This document shows positions 1 to 9,075 of a stretch of DNA of 64,000 nt, in pieces. A program made the position numbers and the translations under genes. The notes beneath the pieces are model-generated. The model worked only from the letters and a program-made list of their open reading frames with translations, did not search any database and was not told the DNA's origin. The stretch covers positions 124,001-188,000 of the forward strand of contig JANQGY010000013.1 in assembly GCA_028282845.1 (NCBI GenBank), written 5' to 3'. The stretch is from a bacterium (GTDB lineage Bacteria; Fidelibacterota; Marinisomatia; Marinisomatales; JAHJCW01). How positions within the stretch are numbered: position 1 is the stretch's first letter; the number at the start of each line of letters is the position of its first letter.

Positions 1-150
1 GTAATTGCTAAAGTAGTAAGCAAAGCTATTGATGATGATACACCTAAAACAAGGTATGTAAAAGGAAGAATGGGAAAATTTTTAATCAAATTCAGAGACA
101 TATTCGGTGATAGAGCTTATGACCGGTTAATTATGAGTCAAATTAATTAG
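1..150 (+). CDS. Short-chain dehydrogenase, C-terminal fragment
   Basis: Reading frame 1 is open from the first base to a TAG at 148-150, giving about 49 residues; the N-terminus lies outside the window. The residues include a KTRYVKGR stretch and end in a DIFGDRAYDRLI-type tail. This resembles the C-terminus of classical SDR oxidoreductases of the retinol dehydrogenase-like type, where an R-Y-V strand precedes a basic helix. The next gene downstream is also an SDR on the same strand 45 bases later, which supports the assignment. Substrate cannot be told from a tail alone. Confidence 0.55.
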   Translation, partial: VIAKVVSKAIDDDTPKTRYVKGRMGKFLIKFRDIFGDRAYDRLIMSQIN

Positions 151-195
151 TTGAAATAAATTGAAAATATTGTATAATAAAATGGAGATAAAATA

Positions 196-1101
196 ATGAG
201 TAAAGAAAAATGGACAGCGGAAAATATTCCAAGTCAAAAAGGGAAAATAGCAATTGTAACCGGTTCCAGTAGCGGTATTGGTTATGAAGCAGCCCGTGTG
301 CTCGCCAATAAAGGAGCCGAAGTTATTGTGGCGGTGCGTAGCGAAGGGAAAGGTGAAAAGGCAGTTGTAAAGATAAAAGATCAAAATGTAGATGCCAAGA
401 TAAAATTGATGCTGCTTGATCTAGCTGATCTAAAATCGGTTGAACAATTTGCCAATGAATTCCAAGCTGAATATTCTAAATTGGATATTCTAATCAATAA
501 TGCCGGTGTTATGATGCCGCCTTATGGTAAAACCAAAGACGGTTTTGAACTACAGATTGGTACTAATCATTTTGGGCATTTTGCACTTACGGGCCAACTC
601 TTAAGCATGTTACAAAAAACGGCCGATTCCAGAATAGTCAATGTATCAAGTATTGCTCATACACAGGGTAATCTTGACTTTAATGATCTCAATTGGGAGA
701 ACAGGAATTACAAGCCAATGCGATCGTACGGGGACAGCAAAATAGCTAATCTTTATTTTACTTATGAACTTGAAGCCCGTTTAGCTGAGGTCGGAAAAAA
801 TCCGATGGTTACTGCAGCACATCCCGGCTGGACGGCCACCGAGCTGCAAAGGCATTCCGGCTTAGCAAGCTTTGGCAATAAGTTTTTCGCCATGCCGATT
901 GAGCAGGGAGCTCTTCCAACCTTAAGAGCGGCAACCGATGTTCAGGCCATGAGCGGTGAGTACTATGGGCCCGATGGTTATCGCGAAATGCGCGGGTATC
1001 CCGTAAAAGTAAAATCTAATAAACTTTCCCACGACAAAGATATTGCCAAAAAACTTTGGGAGGTTTCGGAGGATTTGACTAGAATTAAGTTCAATATATA
1101 G
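196..1101 (+). CDS. SDR family oxidoreductase (retinol dehydrogenase-like)
   Basis: This 301-residue protein is a short-chain dehydrogenase using a nicotinamide cofactor in the cytoplasm. Visible motifs are the TGSSSGIG dinucleotide-binding glycine motif (residues ~22-29), the NNAG motif (~100), the catalytic Ser in NVSSIAH (~150) and the YxxxK dyad in YGDSKIAN (~180). An insert between the catalytic Ser and Tyr and the long C-terminal part are typical of the retinol dehydrogenase/WW-domain oxidoreductase-like subgroup. An ATG follows GGAGATAAAATA, a good ribosome-binding site. It is the first of two similar adjacent SDRs, probably one operon. The substrate (lipid, alcohol or xenobiotic carbonyl) is unknown. 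Confidence 0.9.
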   Translation: MSKEKWTAENIPSQKGKIAIVTGSSSGIGYEAARVLANKGAEVIVAVRSEGKGEKAVVKIKDQNVDAKIKLMLLDLADLKSVEQFANEFQAEYSKLDILINNAGVMMPPYGKTKDGFELQIGTNHFGHFALTGQLLSMLQKTADSRIVNVSSIAHTQGNLDFNDLNWENRNYKPMRSYGDSKIANLYFTYELEARLAEVGKNPMVTAAHPGWTATELQRHSGLASFGNKFFAMPIEQGALPTLRAATDVQAMSGEYYGPDGYREMRGYPVKVKSNKLSHDKDIAKKLWEVSEDLTRIKFNI

Positions 1102-1111
1102 GAGGTACTAA

Positions 1112-2080
1112 ATGCCTAGGAAGGATGTTATATGGTTAGATAAAAAGACAAAACTAAAGGATTTAAGCGGTAAAACCTATATTGTTACCGGAGCAAATTC
1201 GGGTGTAGGGTTGGAAACAGCAAGACAAATAGTAAAACAGGGTGGTCACGTTGTGATGGCTTGCCGAAGAGTTGATGCAAGTGAAGAAGTTGCACAGAGC
1301 TTTCGCGATCTAAAAGGCAGTTATGATGTAATGAAATTAGACCTTGCTGATCTACAATCAGTAAGAGATTTTGTTGCGGAATTCTTAAAGAAATATGATA
1401 GATTAGATGGTCTTGTTTGCAATGCAGGACTAATGACCATGGGAAAAGAACCTCAAAGGACTAAGGATGGTTTGGAGTTAACAATTGCTGTAAGTTATTT
1501 CGGACATTTCCTACTGACGGAATTATTGATTGATATTTTAAAGAAAAGTGCCCCATCTAGAATGGTGATACTTTCGTCTGTTATTCATGCCGGTACTCCC
1601 AAAAACCGGTATAAGGTTCACCTAGAAGATTTGAATTATAATAATAGAAAGTTCTCGAATATGGGCGCCTATGGCGAGGCCAAAGTGGCTACTGTCCTGT
1701 ATGCAATGGAGCTTGGTAGGAGACTGGAGGGAACTAGAGTTACTGCTTATTCAGTTCATCCTGGCTGGGCAAGATCGAATTTTGGTAAAGGTGGAGGTAC
1801 GTTTGCCATGAGATTTCTACTGAAATCTGTGAACTTTATAATGGCTTCGGCAACGAACAGCAATGAAGAATCAGCGCAAACGTCACTACATTGTTTATTA
1901 TCTGATGATGCACCGAATCATTCTGGTGCTTATTTTAGTCAACAGAGTGTACTTTACAGAGATAAAGAATGTAAAAAAGGTGGTTGGCCATTGGAATCGC
2001 CAAATCCCAATGCAAAAGATATGGAAACTGCAAAAAAATTAGTGGAAGTTAGTTATAAAATCGTAGGATTAAAAAATTAG
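1112..2080 (+). CDS. SDR family oxidoreductase (protochlorophyllide/retinol dehydrogenase-like)
   Basis: This second short-chain dehydrogenase has 322 residues and starts 10 bases after the previous stop, with GGAGG in the gap as ribosome-binding site. It has TGANSGVG (~25-32), CNAG (~102), LSSVIH (~150) and YGEAKVAT (~188), so the Ser-Tyr-Lys catalytic set is complete. A C-terminal extension with conserved Cys, Trp and Pro residues (KKGGWPLESPNP) resembles proteins annotated as protochlorophyllide reductase-like in non-photosynthetic bacteria. Nothing here suggests chlorophyll synthesis. It is probably co-transcribed with its neighbours; the substrate is unknown. Confidence 0.88.
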   Translation: MPRKDVIWLDKKTKLKDLSGKTYIVTGANSGVGLETARQIVKQGGHVVMACRRVDASEEVAQSFRDLKGSYDVMKLDLADLQSVRDFVAEFLKKYDRLDGLVCNAGLMTMGKEPQRTKDGLELTIAVSYFGHFLLTELLIDILKKSAPSRMVILSSVIHAGTPKNRYKVHLEDLNYNNRKFSNMGAYGEAKVATVLYAMELGRRLEGTRVTAYSVHPGWARSNFGKGGGTFAMRFLLKSVNFIMASATNSNEESAQTSLHCLLSDDAPNHSGAYFSQQSVLYRDKECKKGGWPLESPNPNAKDMETAKKLVEVSYKIVGLKN

Positions 2081-2096
2081 ACGCTAAGGAGATAAG

Positions 2097-2765
2097 TTGG
2101 AAAACAGAGTTCTAATTACCGGCTCCACCGGGATGGTTGGCAAAGGCGTTCTGTTAGAATGCTTGGATAGCGACAATATTGAATCAGTTCTTGTTATTAA
2201 CCGGGAAACCGTTGGAATTGAGCATCCAAAACTGAAAGAAATTATTCATAAGGATTTCTTTGATTTGAGCTCAATTGAAATGGAACTAAACGGTTATGAC
2301 GCTTGTTTTTTCTGCCTCGGTGTTTCTTCTGCCGGCATGAAAAAAGATAAATACAGCAATATAACTTATGAGCTAACAAAACATTTTTCAGATACCTTTA
2401 TTAAACAAAATCCTGATTCAATATTTATCTATGTATCAGTAACCGGTACGGACAGTTCTGAAAAAGGCCGTGTAATGTGGGCAAGAATAAAAGGTAAAAC
2501 TGAGAACATGATTCTAAATAAAGGCTTCAAGGATGCCTATGCTTTCCGTCCCGGTATAATTTTGCCAACTAAAGGAGTTAGGTCTAAAACAAACTGGTAC
2601 AATCTATTTTATACTTTATTCAAGCCGTTAAATCCACTATTATTAAGGTCGAAATATGTTACAACAACGGAAAAAGTTGGTTTAGCAATGATTAATATAT
2701 TGCAGAATCAGCGGGATAATAAACATTTGGAGAATAAGGATATAAATCTCATTGCAAGAAAATGA
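2097..2765 (+). CDS. NAD(P)-binding epimerase/dehydratase-like protein
   Basis: This 222-residue atypical SDR-type Rossmann protein starts with TTG preceded by AAGGAGATAAG. The N-terminal GSTGMVGKG motif (~8-16) binds the dinucleotide. The region around YVSVTGTDSS and the following WARIKGKTE resembles the HTATIP2/oxidoreductase-like subgroup of atypical SDRs, in which the classical YxxxK dyad is absent or shifted. It overlaps the next gene by 4 bases (ATGA), which points to translational coupling with the LtrA protein. No substrate can be given. Confidence 0.8.
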   Translation: MENRVLITGSTGMVGKGVLLECLDSDNIESVLVINRETVGIEHPKLKEIIHKDFFDLSSIEMELNGYDACFFCLGVSSAGMKKDKYSNITYELTKHFSDTFIKQNPDSIFIYVSVTGTDSSEKGRVMWARIKGKTENMILNKGFKDAYAFRPGIILPTKGVRSKTNWYNLFYTLFKPLNPLLLRSKYVTTTEKVGLAMINILQNQRDNKHLENKDINLIARK

Positions 2766-3973
2766 AACTGTTAATAAAAAATTTTAGAGCTTGGTGGCAA
2801 GTGCCACGCCGTATTAGTGACAATGGCCCCGATAGAACAGTCTCTTTTTTAGAACTTTTCTACGACTTAGTCTATGTTGTACTGATCGCACAGTTTTCTC
2901 ATCAACTTGCCCATAACATAAGTTGGCATGGGATTGGTGAGTTTGTATTTCTGTTCATAATTGTGTGGTGGGCATGGTTTAACGGTACAATCTACCATGA
3001 TCTGCATGGAAACTATGATATTCGCACACGCACATTTACATTTTTGCAGATGTTTGCTGTTATCGCCATGGCGATATTTGCGCATGACGCTATTGGCCAT
3101 AATGCCAATGGTTTTGCGTTAGCCTATGCTTTTTTCCAACTGATATTGACCTATTTATGGTGGCGCACAGGAGTACACGATAAAGATCACCGCCCGTTGG
3201 CAGTTCCATATTCAGCGTTATTCTTATTAAATACGATATTATTTGTTGTCTCAGTATTTATTGCCGAGCCATATAAGTATTATTTGTGGTTTGCCGCTAT
3301 TGTTATTTCGTTATTGTTGCCGTTGCTTCCTCTTAAAATTGCCCGGAACAATCCTGCCGTTCAGGAGCATGTTAGGAAATTATCGGTAATAAATCCTGCT
3401 CTAGTAGAAAGATTTGGCTTATTCACGATTATAGTACTTGGCGAAGTGATTGTTGGTGTGGTCGTCGGTGTTTCAGGTAATCACCATTTGGATTGGGAAA
3501 TTTGGATAACAGCACTATTCGCAACGCTGATTGCAATTGGACTTTGGTGGCTTTACTTTGATTTTATTTCACACAAGGCTCCTCGAAGAGGAGTGAATTA
3601 TTTTAATTTTTGGTATTATTTGCATTTACCCGTTGTTCTTGGGATAACAGCAACCGGGGCAGCTTTATTAAACATATTTGAACACTTTGACGCAGAACAA
3701 TTAATGAACAGCAAATATTTATTATTGGGGTCTGTAGCGTCTGTTCTGTTAGGAATATCATTATTAGGGAAAGTTATTCAACATCCTGATGAGCATGCGA
3801 TGTTTATTAAATGGGGGAATTGGATAGTTCCATTATCAGCGTTGGCAATCTTTAGCTTGGCATTTTTTGATTTGTCGGCAATGGTTCTAATAATTTTGGT
3901 TGCGTTTATACTCTTGATTCCAGTTATCAATGCTTTGAGTATTTGGATGAATTTTGTTAGTAAAAATAGCTGA
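2762..3973 (+). CDS. Low temperature requirement protein A (LtrA) family membrane protein
   Basis: This 403-residue polytopic inner-membrane protein has about ten hydrophobic segments. The ELFYDLVYV motif near residue 35 and the later ERFGLFTIIVLGE motif (~220) are characteristic of the LtrA family. The family is named after a Listeria gene for growth at low temperature, but its biochemistry is not established. It overlaps the upstream gene by 4 bases and is followed directly by a TetR regulator whose start lies 5 bases past its TGA, so the set looks like one transcription unit. Confidence 0.88.
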   Translation: MKLLIKNFRAWWQVPRRISDNGPDRTVSFLELFYDLVYVVLIAQFSHQLAHNISWHGIGEFVFLFIIVWWAWFNGTIYHDLHGNYDIRTRTFTFLQMFAVIAMAIFAHDAIGHNANGFALAYAFFQLILTYLWWRTGVHDKDHRPLAVPYSALFLLNTILFVVSVFIAEPYKYYLWFAAIVISLLLPLLPLKIARNNPAVQEHVRKLSVINPALVERFGLFTIIVLGEVIVGVVVGVSGNHHLDWEIWITALFATLIAIGLWWLYFDFISHKAPRRGVNYFNFWYYLHLPVVLGITATGAALLNIFEHFDAEQLMNSKYLLLGSVASVLLGISLLGKVIQHPDEHAMFIKWGNWIVPLSALAIFSLAFFDLSAMVLIILVAFILLIPVINALSIWMNFVSKNS

Positions 3974-3977
3974 AGAT

Positions 3978-4628
3978 ATGAAAAAAGAGAAATGGTTAAG
4001 AGCACGCAGTGATGAGCAAAAAGAAATGCGGATTCAAGAAATTGTATCGGCAACCGAGAGATTATATTCAAATCATCGCTACGAGGAAATTACTTTTGTG
4101 CAGATTGCCAAAGAAGCCGGTTTTACTCGGTCCAATCTGTATAAATATTTTAGCTCAAAAGAAGAAATCTTTCTCGAGTTCCTAAAACATGATATGAAAA
4201 TATGGAAAAGTGATTTACTGAATAATTTTATAAAGAGTGATTATTCAGTTGATGAATTTGCTGAAATTTGGATTGATCTTTTGCAGAAAAACAAAAGATT
4301 GACTGAATTGACATCAATACTTTATTTGCATCTCGAAAAAGAAGTTTCTTATGACAATTTATTAGATTTTAAACAGACTTTTACTAAAGATTTTGAGCAA
4401 GTTATTACCCACCTCGCTGGAAAAATAAAAGGTTTTACAATTGATAAGGTTCCTGAATTTTTAAGTTTGCAGAGTACCATCGGTGTTGGTCTTTATCAAA
4501 TGACAGACTTATCAGAGAATCAGAAAAAGATTTTAGAATTACCTGAATTCTGTCAGTGGAAGGTTGATTTTAGGCAAAAATTTGTTCAAGCAACAAAATA
4601 TATATTAGATGGCTTAATTAAAGATTGA
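3978..4628 (+). CDS. TetR family transcriptional regulator
   Basis: The first ~60 residues form a TetR-type helix-turn-helix: a helix around ERLYSNHRYEEITFVQIAKEAG is followed by the SNLYKYFSSKEEIFLEF recognition helix and hinge. The remaining ~150 residues are the all-helical ligand-binding and dimer domain. I chose the ATG at 3978 because the frame upstream (TTG at 3954) overlaps the previous gene and adds nothing typical of the family. Its position at the end of the SDR-LtrA run suggests it controls that operon, perhaps in response to a hydrophobic ligand; that is inference from context. Confidence 0.88.
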   Translation: MKKEKWLRARSDEQKEMRIQEIVSATERLYSNHRYEEITFVQIAKEAGFTRSNLYKYFSSKEEIFLEFLKHDMKIWKSDLLNNFIKSDYSVDEFAEIWIDLLQKNKRLTELTSILYLHLEKEVSYDNLLDFKQTFTKDFEQVITHLAGKIKGFTIDKVPEFLSLQSTIGVGLYQMTDLSENQKKILELPEFCQWKVDFRQKFVQATKYILDGLIKD

Positions 4629-4659
4629 AAATATATAGAAGGCATTCCGATCGTATTTT

Positions 4660-5016
4660 ATGCAAAAGAACTATTGCTTATTGATTATCATCTATATTGT
4701 GCTGACGGCAGCATTATTGAATGGACAATCCGCAGATACTGATAGTACTATAACTAAGCACAAAATTATTAGCTATGACAAGCTGCAACACGCTGCGGTT
4801 AGTTGCCTTATAACCTTAAGCGGACAATATATTCTTGAAGATAAAACGGAAATTTCCAAAGATGATGCACTCTATTATTCCGCATCTTCAGCTGCGACAA
4901 TTGGTCTTGCAAAAGAGTTAAGTGATAAGAAAACGCGTGCTCAACCTTTTGATTGGGGTGATATGCTGGCAAATTTTATCGGGATCGGTTTTGCCATTTT
5001 AATAATTTCTAATTAA
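4660..5016 (+). CDS. DUF2279/YfiM-like small membrane protein
   Basis: This 118-residue exported protein has an N-terminal hydrophobic signal (residues 3-22, ending near NGQS). It then has a DKLQHA motif (~40), a KELSDK segment (~87) and FDWGDMLANFIGIG near the C-terminus. The spacing of D-K-x-x-H, G-x-x-K-E and D-x-x-A-N-x-x-G elements matches the DUF2279/YfiM family of small lipoprotein-like membrane proteins, whose function is unknown. The last 8 bases overlap the convergent gene that follows. Confidence 0.65.
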   Translation: MQKNYCLLIIIYIVLTAALLNGQSADTDSTITKHKIISYDKLQHAAVSCLITLSGQYILEDKTEISKDDALYYSASSAATIGLAKELSDKKTRAQPFDWGDMLANFIGIGFAILIISN

Positions 5017-5662
5017 AACTTTTGTGCTCTACATCAACATTAGCTGGAATCGTGAATTTCAGCCTTTCAAAATCGGTTCCTTCTGCTTCTCTGAGGCTCT
5101 CAATCAAATATTCGGTTGTATTTACCGGTACATTTGAATCGTAGGTTGTAACAGTATATTTTTTTATATAATCCATCCCGTTAAAAACCGAGTATTCATT
5201 AAAATCTATTTTGGTATAATTTGATGCGGCAATATTAGTTGCGATAATAATTTGAACGGTTTTAGTGTTTACAATTTTTTGGGTGATTAGCGTAGGCGTC
5301 TTTTTATTGTTCGATAGGAATTGATATATCAGAGTATCGTTGATGGCCTTTTCAACTATTTTTTGAAAACCTAACTGGCTGTAATAATTGTGGCTAAGTG
5401 GCTCGAGTTGAAGAAATTCGTCCATAACGGTATCCGATTTAGTTTTCTTCAAAATGAAAGCACGGTTATCATCAGGATAATAAATAAGTGTACTATCACT
5501 TGAGATGAACATAAGTTGGTTAATTGGTTCGCTTAGGTCTATGTATATTTCATTATTATTAATCAGAAGAGATTCACCCCTGATTGTACTTTCGATCCCG
5601 TTTATGTTTGAGATTTGGGTAAAAAACACTAATAGTGGAATGAAAATACCACTTGGAGCCAT
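5009..5662 (-). CDS. LolA-like exported protein of unknown function
   Basis: This 217-residue protein has a hydrophobic N-terminal signal. The mature part looks rich in beta-strand, with short alternating strands such as GESLLINNNEIYIDLSEP and a pair of strands ending in LKFTIPANVDVE. This resembles the half-barrel of LolA/LolB-type lipoprotein carriers, but sequence signatures are weak and I am not sure of the family. It is convergent with the upstream DUF2279-like gene and lies just before a small membrane protein on the same strand. Confidence 0.45.
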   Translation of the reverse strand: MAPSGIFIPLLVFFTQISNINGIESTIRGESLLINNNEIYIDLSEPINQLMFISSDSTLIYYPDDNRAFILKKTKSDTVMDEFLQLEPLSHNYYSQLGFQKIVEKAINDTLIYQFLSNNKKTPTLITQKIVNTKTVQIIIATNIAASNYTKIDFNEYSVFNGMDYIKKYTVTTYDSNVPVNTTEYLIESLREAEGTDFERLKFTIPANVDVEHKSFN

Positions 5663-5692
5663 AGCCGGATATTGGTAATTAGAATTTAGTAA

Positions 5693-6064
5693 TTAATCGA
5701 CGCTTTCGGCTGCCACTGCGACCAGAACATAGCCAAGCACTTGAACACCGGTGCCTATCAAGCAACCGTTCATAGCTTTTTTAGTCTGAATATTCTTACC
5801 GGATTCTTTATAACAATCGGTGTAGTGTGCAACGTAATCGGGGCTTTTACCTAGCAATGATGTTGCTGATGGTTCCGGTTCAATAACATATGCGGCACCC
5901 AGTCCTAGCAGACCAAAAAGGCAACCCGCTCCGAACCAAACAGTCGAATTTACTTCCATTGTAGCGTCTGCTTTGGCTTGAGCGCAGGCATCTCCGGGTT
6001 GTTGGGCTAAAATCGGAACTAATAGAATAAGATGAATGAGAATAATACTAAGCGCTTTCTTCAT
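5693..6064 (-). CDS. Small exported protein with two glycine-rich membrane segments
   Basis: I do not recognise a named family in this 123-residue protein. It has a signal peptide (cleavage probably after PILAQ), a mature start with a Cys (GDACAQAK), a glycine-rich hydrophobic helix (~43-62), a short loop with Tyr and Cys, and a second glycine-rich hydrophobic segment near the C-terminus. Such proteins are common next to DUF5683/YidD-type genes in FCB genomes. An ATG follows CAGGGAGTATTC, a good ribosome-binding site. Confidence 0.6.
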   Translation of the reverse strand: MKKALSIILIHLILLVPILAQQPGDACAQAKADATMEVNSTVWFGAGCLFGLLGLGAAYVIEPEPSATSLLGKSPDYVAHYTDCYKESGKNIQTKKAMNGCLIGTGVQVLGYVLVAVAAESVD

Positions 6065-6155
6065 TGAATACTCCCTGTATTGTTATTTGAAACATCATTG
6101 TATTAACTAAAATTAATTTATTTTGCACAGAATAAAAAATACAAATATAAAAAGA

Positions 6156-6785
6156 TCAATAATATTTGGCCGTTCGATAAGCCCCGTAAATTTCCCCGCC
6201 ATAAGTTACTATTGCAATACTGCCGACCACTCCCGTTAGAATATCCCTGTCATTTTGATAAGCGTAGTTGGTAATTGTGGCATAAAGCAGGAATTGGGTC
6301 AGTCCCATCAAACCATCGAACCACCGGCCGGCGTACATTCTTCCACTGCCGGGTATTAACGCTGAAAGCGATGCTGCCAAAAGGGGAGATTTTTGCAATT
6401 CGTTGGGTTCAGCGGGATGCAATGGATCAATCAATCTAATATCAATTGGATTGAATGCACCGCCGCTTTTTAAATGACTGTCTAAGGCAGCAGGATTGCA
6501 ACGGGTAATCCGGTCTGATGTGATAAAGCTACCGCGTATTAATCCAAATTCTTTGATTGCTTCCGCACCGTAATTACTGCAGCTCGGGTGAAATTGGCAA
6601 TTCATTGAATTCAGATTATATGATATACGTTGAAATCCGGCAATGGGTAGGATCCCCAATTTTTTGATTAACGAAACATTTTTGTCTGCCAACAATGTAT
6701 CAGCCGGGAATTTGGACTGTGAAAAAACCATCGCCCCGGCGACGATAAATACCAAGAGAATAAACTTTAAATTATTTTTGTTCAA
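6156..6785 (-). CDS. YidD-domain protein fused to a C-terminal membrane domain
   Basis: This 209-residue protein carries a YidD-type motif at ~60-100: CQFHPSCSNYGAEAI followed by a helix and RITRCNP. YidD (membrane protein insertion efficiency factor) is normally a free ~70-90-residue peripheral protein next to yidC and rnpA. Here the domain follows an N-terminal signal or anchor and is extended by about 80 residues containing LIPGSGRMYAGRWFDG and two membrane helices, which resemble DUF5683-type membrane proteins. The fusion, and its distance from any yidC, suggests an envelope role different from canonical YidD. Confidence 0.75.
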   Translation of the reverse strand: MNKNNLKFILLVFIVAGAMVFSQSKFPADTLLADKNVSLIKKLGILPIAGFQRISYNLNSMNCQFHPSCSNYGAEAIKEFGLIRGSFITSDRITRCNPAALDSHLKSGGAFNPIDIRLIDPLHPAEPNELQKSPLLAASLSALIPGSGRMYAGRWFDGLMGLTQFLLYATITNYAYQNDRDILTGVVGSIAIVTYGGEIYGAYRTAKYY

Positions 6786-6841
6786 ATTAATACTGTTTTA
6801 AATTGACCTTAGTATTTTACAAAACATTATAAAGGTTAACA

Positions 6842-7180
6842 ATGTTTGATGGTTGGATAGAAACATTTACCAATTTATTGCAGAATCCGTTCTTTTTAAT
6901 TCTGGCAATTGTCTTTGCAGTAATTATCGTTTTCGGAATTATAAAACGATTATTCAAATTAGCCCTGATCGTTTTAGTAGCCTTCGTGATATATATTGCT
7001 TATTTGGTTTGGACCGGACAAGATGTGCCCACTTCGCTCGAAGATGTAAGAGATACAATGAAGGAAACAGTATCGAGCAGTAAAGAAAATGCTCAAGAAA
7101 CCAAAGACGCAGTAGAAGAAAAAGTTGAAGAAACGCTTTGGGAAAAATTTATAGATTTTCTAACGGGCGGGAAAGATTAA
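6842..7180 (+). CDS. Small membrane protein with charged coiled-coil-like tail
   Basis: This 112-residue protein has two closely spaced hydrophobic segments (residues ~15-30 and 37-55). They are followed by a highly charged, Ser/Glu/Lys-rich segment (~65-98) with heptad-like spacing, and a C-terminal LWEKFIDFLTGGK amphipathic stretch. No family is recognised. An ATG follows AAGGTTAAC. It stands alone between two - strand genes and overlaps the end of the DUF5362-like gene by 4 bases. Confidence 0.6.
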   Translation: MFDGWIETFTNLLQNPFFLILAIVFAVIIVFGIIKRLFKLALIVLVAFVIYIAYLVWTGQDVPTSLEDVRDTMKETVSSSKENAQETKDAVEEKVEETLWEKFIDFLTGGKD

Positions 7181-7593
7181 ATATCATATAAACCTTCGGT
7201 TCCAATTCCAAAGAAAGATCCGATTACCATTAGAATTATCATCAGGATAAATCCGACAAAATAGGATATTCCGGTAACCATAAAATATTGCCGCAGATTA
7301 TCCAATCCGTATTTTAAGTTTTCCGAGTTGTAATCAGCTAAACTGTTTCTGAAATTGGTTGCAGCGGCAGTTAGGCGGGTGCCCAAATAAACGATAAATA
7401 CACTAATTAAAATTGTGAATATAACTAAAGCGAAATTGGAACTATCGGCAAAGATGCCCAAAAGAGAAATAACACCCATGACGATGAATAGAATTCCGAT
7501 TACTCGATTCCATTTGGATAATTTGTTCAAAATGAATAACCCGTCGTAATCCAAATTATATTCGAGTTTTTTTGTTTCAGTTATTTCATTCAT
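7177..7593 (-). CDS. DUF5362 family membrane protein
   Basis: This 138-residue protein has a charged N-terminus and four predicted membrane segments in two pairs (residues ~32-50, 55-75 and two near 105-130), separated by an amphipathic stretch with TAAATNFRNSLADYN. The four-helix arrangement fits DUF5362, common in FCB bacteria and without a known role. It lies 9 bases after the upstream phoH-like gene on the same strand (gap 7594-7602) and is probably co-transcribed with it. Confidence 0.6.
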   Translation of the reverse strand: MNEITETKKLEYNLDYDGLFILNKLSKWNRVIGILFIVMGVISLLGIFADSSNFALVIFTILISVFIVYLGTRLTAAATNFRNSLADYNSENLKYGLDNLRQYFMVTGISYFVGFILMIILMVIGSFFGIGTEGLYDI

Positions 7594-7602
7594 AATAAAT
7601 CC

Positions 7603-8928
7603 TTATAATAAATTACTTGCCAGTTCCGCCAACGGTGATCTTTCACCTTTCTCAAGATTGATATGCGAGAAGATTGATTGCCCCACCATGCGGTTAATTA
7701 AATACGTTAGTCCGTTTGACAAACTGTCCAAATACGGTTGATCAATTTGATGTATATCTCCGGTAAATACAAATTTTGTGCCTTCTCCGGCGCGCGTTAT
7801 GATGGTTTTAATTTCATGCGGGGTGAGGTTCTGCGCTTCATCAACGATAAAATATACTTTCTGATAACTGCGCCCGCGAATGTATGCTAAAGGCGTGATG
7901 ACCAATTTTTCGCTTTCTACCATCTCATTAACACGCTGAAAATTTTTATCGTTTTGCTTGAATTGATGTTTTATTACGGTAAGATTATCGAATAAAGGCT
8001 GCATGTAGGGAGTTATTTTTGAATCAATATCGCCCGGTAGATAACCGATGTCGCGGTTACTTAAAGGTACGATCGGGCGCGCCAGCATAATTTGTCGATA
8101 ATTTTGCCGACTATGTAAGGCACCCGCCAAAGCCAAAATAGTTTTTCCGGTGCCGGCTTTGCCGGTTATTGATATCAAGGGAATTTTGGGAGCCATCAGA
8201 GCCTGCAAGGCAAAAGATTGTTCGGCATTCCTCGGATTTATGCCATAAGCCGTTTGTTTGTCAACCCGTTCAAATCTTTCTTCAAAAGCATTAAAAGTTG
8301 CCAGTCCGGATTTTTGATTATTGCGTAATATAAAATTTTCGTTTGGCAGCGGATTCTCGATCTGCGGTATCTCATCAGCTTCAATATAGTACGGTTCTGA
8401 ATATAACGCATCAATCAAATTTTCGGGCAATTCTTCAATCAATCTTAATCCGGTATAGATTTTGTCTATGCTTTCCACTTTGTCGGTGGTGTAGTCCTGT
8501 GCCGGTAAACCGACCGATTTAGCTTTCATCCTCAGGTTGGTATCCTTGGTTACCAAAATTACTTCACGGTCTTTTACGGTTTGCGATAGTTTATAAGCAC
8601 TGAACAGAATCCGATGGTCGGGGATGTCTTCGTGGAATATATCTTTTAGCGGATTATTATTCTCATGATCAACATGAATGCGGATTTTTCCTTTACCCTT
8701 GCCAATTGTTACTCCGTTTTCAACCCAAATATCACCGGTCAATTCATCCAAAGTTCTAAGGAAATCGCGGGCGTGAAAATTTACCATTTCATTACCCCGC
8801 TTAAATTCGTCCATTTCCTCCAAAACGGTGATCGGTATAGCGATATCGTGTTCCTCAAAATTCATGATACAGCTCGAATCATGCAGGATGACATTTGTAT
8901 CAATTACAAACAATTTCTTTTTAGGCAA
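7603..8928 (-). CDS. PIN domain-PhoH family ATPase
   Basis: This 441-residue protein fuses an N-terminal PIN nuclease-like domain to a C-terminal PhoH ATPase. The PIN domain covers residues ~1-140 and shows acidic positions in [22 protein letters not shown] and LVTKDTNLR. The ATPase covers ~210-440, with a Walker A motif GKAGTGKT and a Walker B-like [10 protein letters not shown]. Members such as Bacillus YlaK and mycobacterial PhoH2 act on RNA, with helicase and RNase activity reported for PhoH2. The start is TTG, preceded by AAAGGAAACCAA on the - strand. Length and order are normal for the family. Confidence 0.93.
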   Translation of the reverse strand: MPKKKLFVIDTNVILHDSSCIMNFEEHDIAIPITVLEEMDEFKRGNEMVNFHARDFLRTLDELTGDIWVENGVTIGKGKGKIRIHVDHENNNPLKDIFHEDIPDHRILFSAYKLSQTVKDREVILVTKDTNLRMKAKSVGLPAQDYTTDKVESIDKIYTGLRLIEELPENLIDALYSEPYYIEADEIPQIENPLPNENFILRNNQKSGLATFNAFEERFERVDKQTAYGINPRNAEQSFALQALMAPKIPLISITGKAGTGKTILALAGALHSRQNYRQIMLARPIVPLSNRDIGYLPGDIDSKITPYMQPLFDNLTVIKHQFKQNDKNFQRVNEMVESEKLVITPLAYIRGRSYQKVYFIVDEAQNLTPHEIKTIITRAGEGTKFVFTGDIHQIDQPYLDSLSNGLTYLINRMVGQSIFSHINLEKGERSPLAELASNLL

Positions 8929-9075
8929 TTGGTTTCCTTTAGGAGAGTTTCTTAAACATATAAATATATATCAAATTTACAAGGAGATATGACCGAACAC
9001 AAGTCGGCTATTATAATTATTCTTAGCTGTTAATAAAATCTCTAAATTCCTTAATTATTATTAACAGGGAAAATC

